From positions 14,610-21,985 of the forward strand of contig DDLZ01000055.1 of the NCBI GenBank assembly GCA_002340405.1: a DNA stretch of 7,376 bases, in the 5' to 3' direction. The translations under genes and the position numbers were made by a program. The notes below the pieces were generated by a model, which was given only the letters and a program-made list of their open reading frames with translations, made no database searches and was not told the origin of the DNA. This DNA comes from Bacteroidales bacterium UBA2559. GTDB taxonomy: Bacteria > Bacteroidota > Bacteroidia > Bacteroidales > Bacteroidaceae. This document shows, one piece after another, positions 6,183-7,376 of this stretch (positions are counted from its first letter, which is position 1; each line of letters starts with the position of its first letter).

Positions 6183-7376
6183 TTACTCTACGGTAATCAC
6201 TGTCGAAGCGGTGGTGGCGCGGAAAGCAGGAGCGTAGAGGCACTGCATTACCGCAATCCCCCCCTGGAAACGACCCGGTTTTTGGACGTTGACCTCGTAC
6301 TCTATGCGATAGCTGCCCTTATTCAAACGGTCTATATAGAAGACGTTGCGGGTGTTGCCCGGAGCAACATAGTACCCTATATCATCACGCAGGTTGTAGA
6401 TATATCCTGCGGCAGTGCTCACCGGCTCGAACGTAGCGGCACGCATATCCGAAAGCTGCAAATATTCCATTGTGCGGTCGATGGTCAAATCGAACTGTAT
6501 CCTCACACGGTCACCCACATTCAGCTTAACCTCCGGACGGACCTCCTCAAGATGGTCGCCCTCCGGTCCGCTTACCACACGCCAGACGGTCCGTTTGAGC
6601 GAGATGCCGTTCTCCTGATGCTCCACCTTCTCCATCTCCTCGGTAAACGAGCGATAGAGAGCGCCCCAACTGATGCCGGGACTCTTGCTCTCCACAGTAA
6701 CGGAAGCCATTTCACGGCCTATATTCCCATCCCATGTACGGGTGGTATAGCCCGCCGTAGCCTTGGAGTCCGAGACCTCGACCAAATCGTTGCCAACCGT
6801 TATGGTTATCTCCGGATCGGTCTCCAGTTGCACACTGCCGCCGGCAGCCATCAGAGCCGTGACAGCGGCGGCTGTGGCCGGCGATGAGCACCAGCCGGTA
6901 GTCTGCTTCTGCTTGAGCAGCCAGCGGGCCGCCTCCGATGCCTCTGTCTCACGGCCCACGGCAAGCAGGGTGCGGATAATCAGAGACTGAGTCTCAATCG
7001 GCGCCTCATGCCAGAGCAGACCGCCCCGGTTGTCGCGCCAGTACCGACCCATTTCGTCCTCATAGATCGAGCGTTCCGTCAGAGTGGCTGCAATATGCTC
7101 CGCCCGCTCCATGTTGCCCTGACGCGCCATGAGCAGAGCCAGAGTCGCACGATAGTAAAGATTCAGGTCATGGGTATCCTGAGTCTTTGCCAGATTCATA
7201 TAATGTGTATAGCCGGCACGAATGGAGTCACCCATCTGATATGAGGTAAAATATGAGCGTGTCATAAGGTAGCTGAGCTCACTGTATCCAAGCGACTGCG
7301 GTCTCTCCCTTACATTATAGGACCTGTAAAAATATCTGTCCAGATAATCCAAACCCTTCCGGACCGTCTCCTTCAG
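6183..7376 (-). CDS. Alpha-2-macroglobulin family protein, C-terminal part (start beyond the window)
   Basis: The frame is open to the window edge and ends at TAA (6183-6185), giving the last 397 residues of what is usually a protein of well over 1500 residues. Residues 1 to about 180 are helical and resemble the end of the alpha/alpha barrel that carries the thioester in other members. The segment around WLLKQKQTTGW (152-162) and its TAAAVTALM continuation (168-176) is typical of the last barrel helices. Residues about 185-397 form the C-terminal beta macroglobulin (MG10-like) domain, with LNVGDRVRIQFDLTIDR (285-301) and an ending GRFQGGIAVMQCLYAP (368-383) matching the Bacteroidota form. 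Bacterial members (E. coli YfaS type) are periplasmic or membrane-anchored and are thought to trap proteases. Whether a thioester CxEQ motif exists cannot be told because that region is outside the window. Two cysteines, C163 and C379, lie one in each domain. No true start codon is in the window; an internal TTG at 7352 is not a credible start. Confidence 0.92.
   Translation of the reverse strand: MKETVRKGLDYLDRYFYRSYNVRERPQSLGYSELSYLMTRSYFTSYQMGDSIRAGYTHYMNLAKTQDTHDLNLYYRATLALLMARQGNMERAEHIAATLTERSIYEDEMGRYWRDNRGGLLWHEAPIETQSLIIRTLLAVGRETEASEAARWLLKQKQTTGWCSSPATAAAVTALMAAGGSVQLETDPEITITVGNDLVEVSDSKATAGYTTRTWDGNIGREMASVTVESKSPGISWGALYRSFTEEMEKVEHQENGISLKRTVWRVVSGPEGDHLEEVRPEVKLNVGDRVRIQFDLTIDRTMEYLQLSDMRAATFEPVSTAAGYIYNLRDDIGYYVAPGNTRNVFYIDRLNKGSYRIEYEVNVQKPGRFQGGIAVMQCLYAPAFRATTASTVITVE

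Noticed and set aside
6282..6887. Plus-strand open frame of 201 codons opposite the alpha-2-macroglobulin gene
   Set aside because: Composition and position are those of a shadow frame; the minus-strand protein matches a known family along this whole stretch.

Overview
The window looks like chromosomal DNA from a Bacteroidota bacterium, most likely order Bacteroidales. The protein families support this: an alpha-2-macroglobulin C-terminus of the Bacteroidota type, a fused SpmA-SpmB membrane protein, a YbeY with the CGxxDKGPGE-type ending, and a large exported TPR protein followed by an outer-membrane barrel protein. AT-rich translation leaders with few Shine-Dalgarno sequences, and a -7-like TATCTTCG box, fit the same group. 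This assignment comes from family recognition; no 16S or other marker gene is present.

Every supported gene is on the minus strand, so transcription runs from high to low coordinates. At 7376-6183 is the C-terminal 397 residues of an alpha-2-macroglobulin family protein whose start lies outside the window. A 175-bp intergenic region follows (6182-6008). It holds a probable intrinsic terminator for that gene and a candidate promoter for the next unit. Four tightly packed genes follow, with gaps of 10, 16 and 5 nt: a SpmA-SpmB fusion permease-like protein (6007-4781), the rRNA maturation RNase YbeY (4770-4351), a 1004-residue exported TPR protein (4334-1320), and the first 438 residues of a predicted outer-membrane beta-barrel protein (1314 to the window edge). 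The spacing suggests one operon.

The operon mixes a housekeeping ribosome enzyme with envelope proteins. The TPR protein and the barrel protein are probably translationally coupled and may act together across the periplasm and outer membrane. Their function is unknown. The alpha-2-macroglobulin protein next door is also an envelope protein, thought in other bacteria to trap proteases, but it appears to be a separate transcription unit.

I saw no mobile element, CRISPR array, tRNA, rRNA, long repeat or supportable plus-strand gene. Gene density is very high, and the only non-coding stretch above 20 bp is 6008-6182. The window reads as conserved core genome rather than an accessory island. The least understood part is the TPR/barrel pair.
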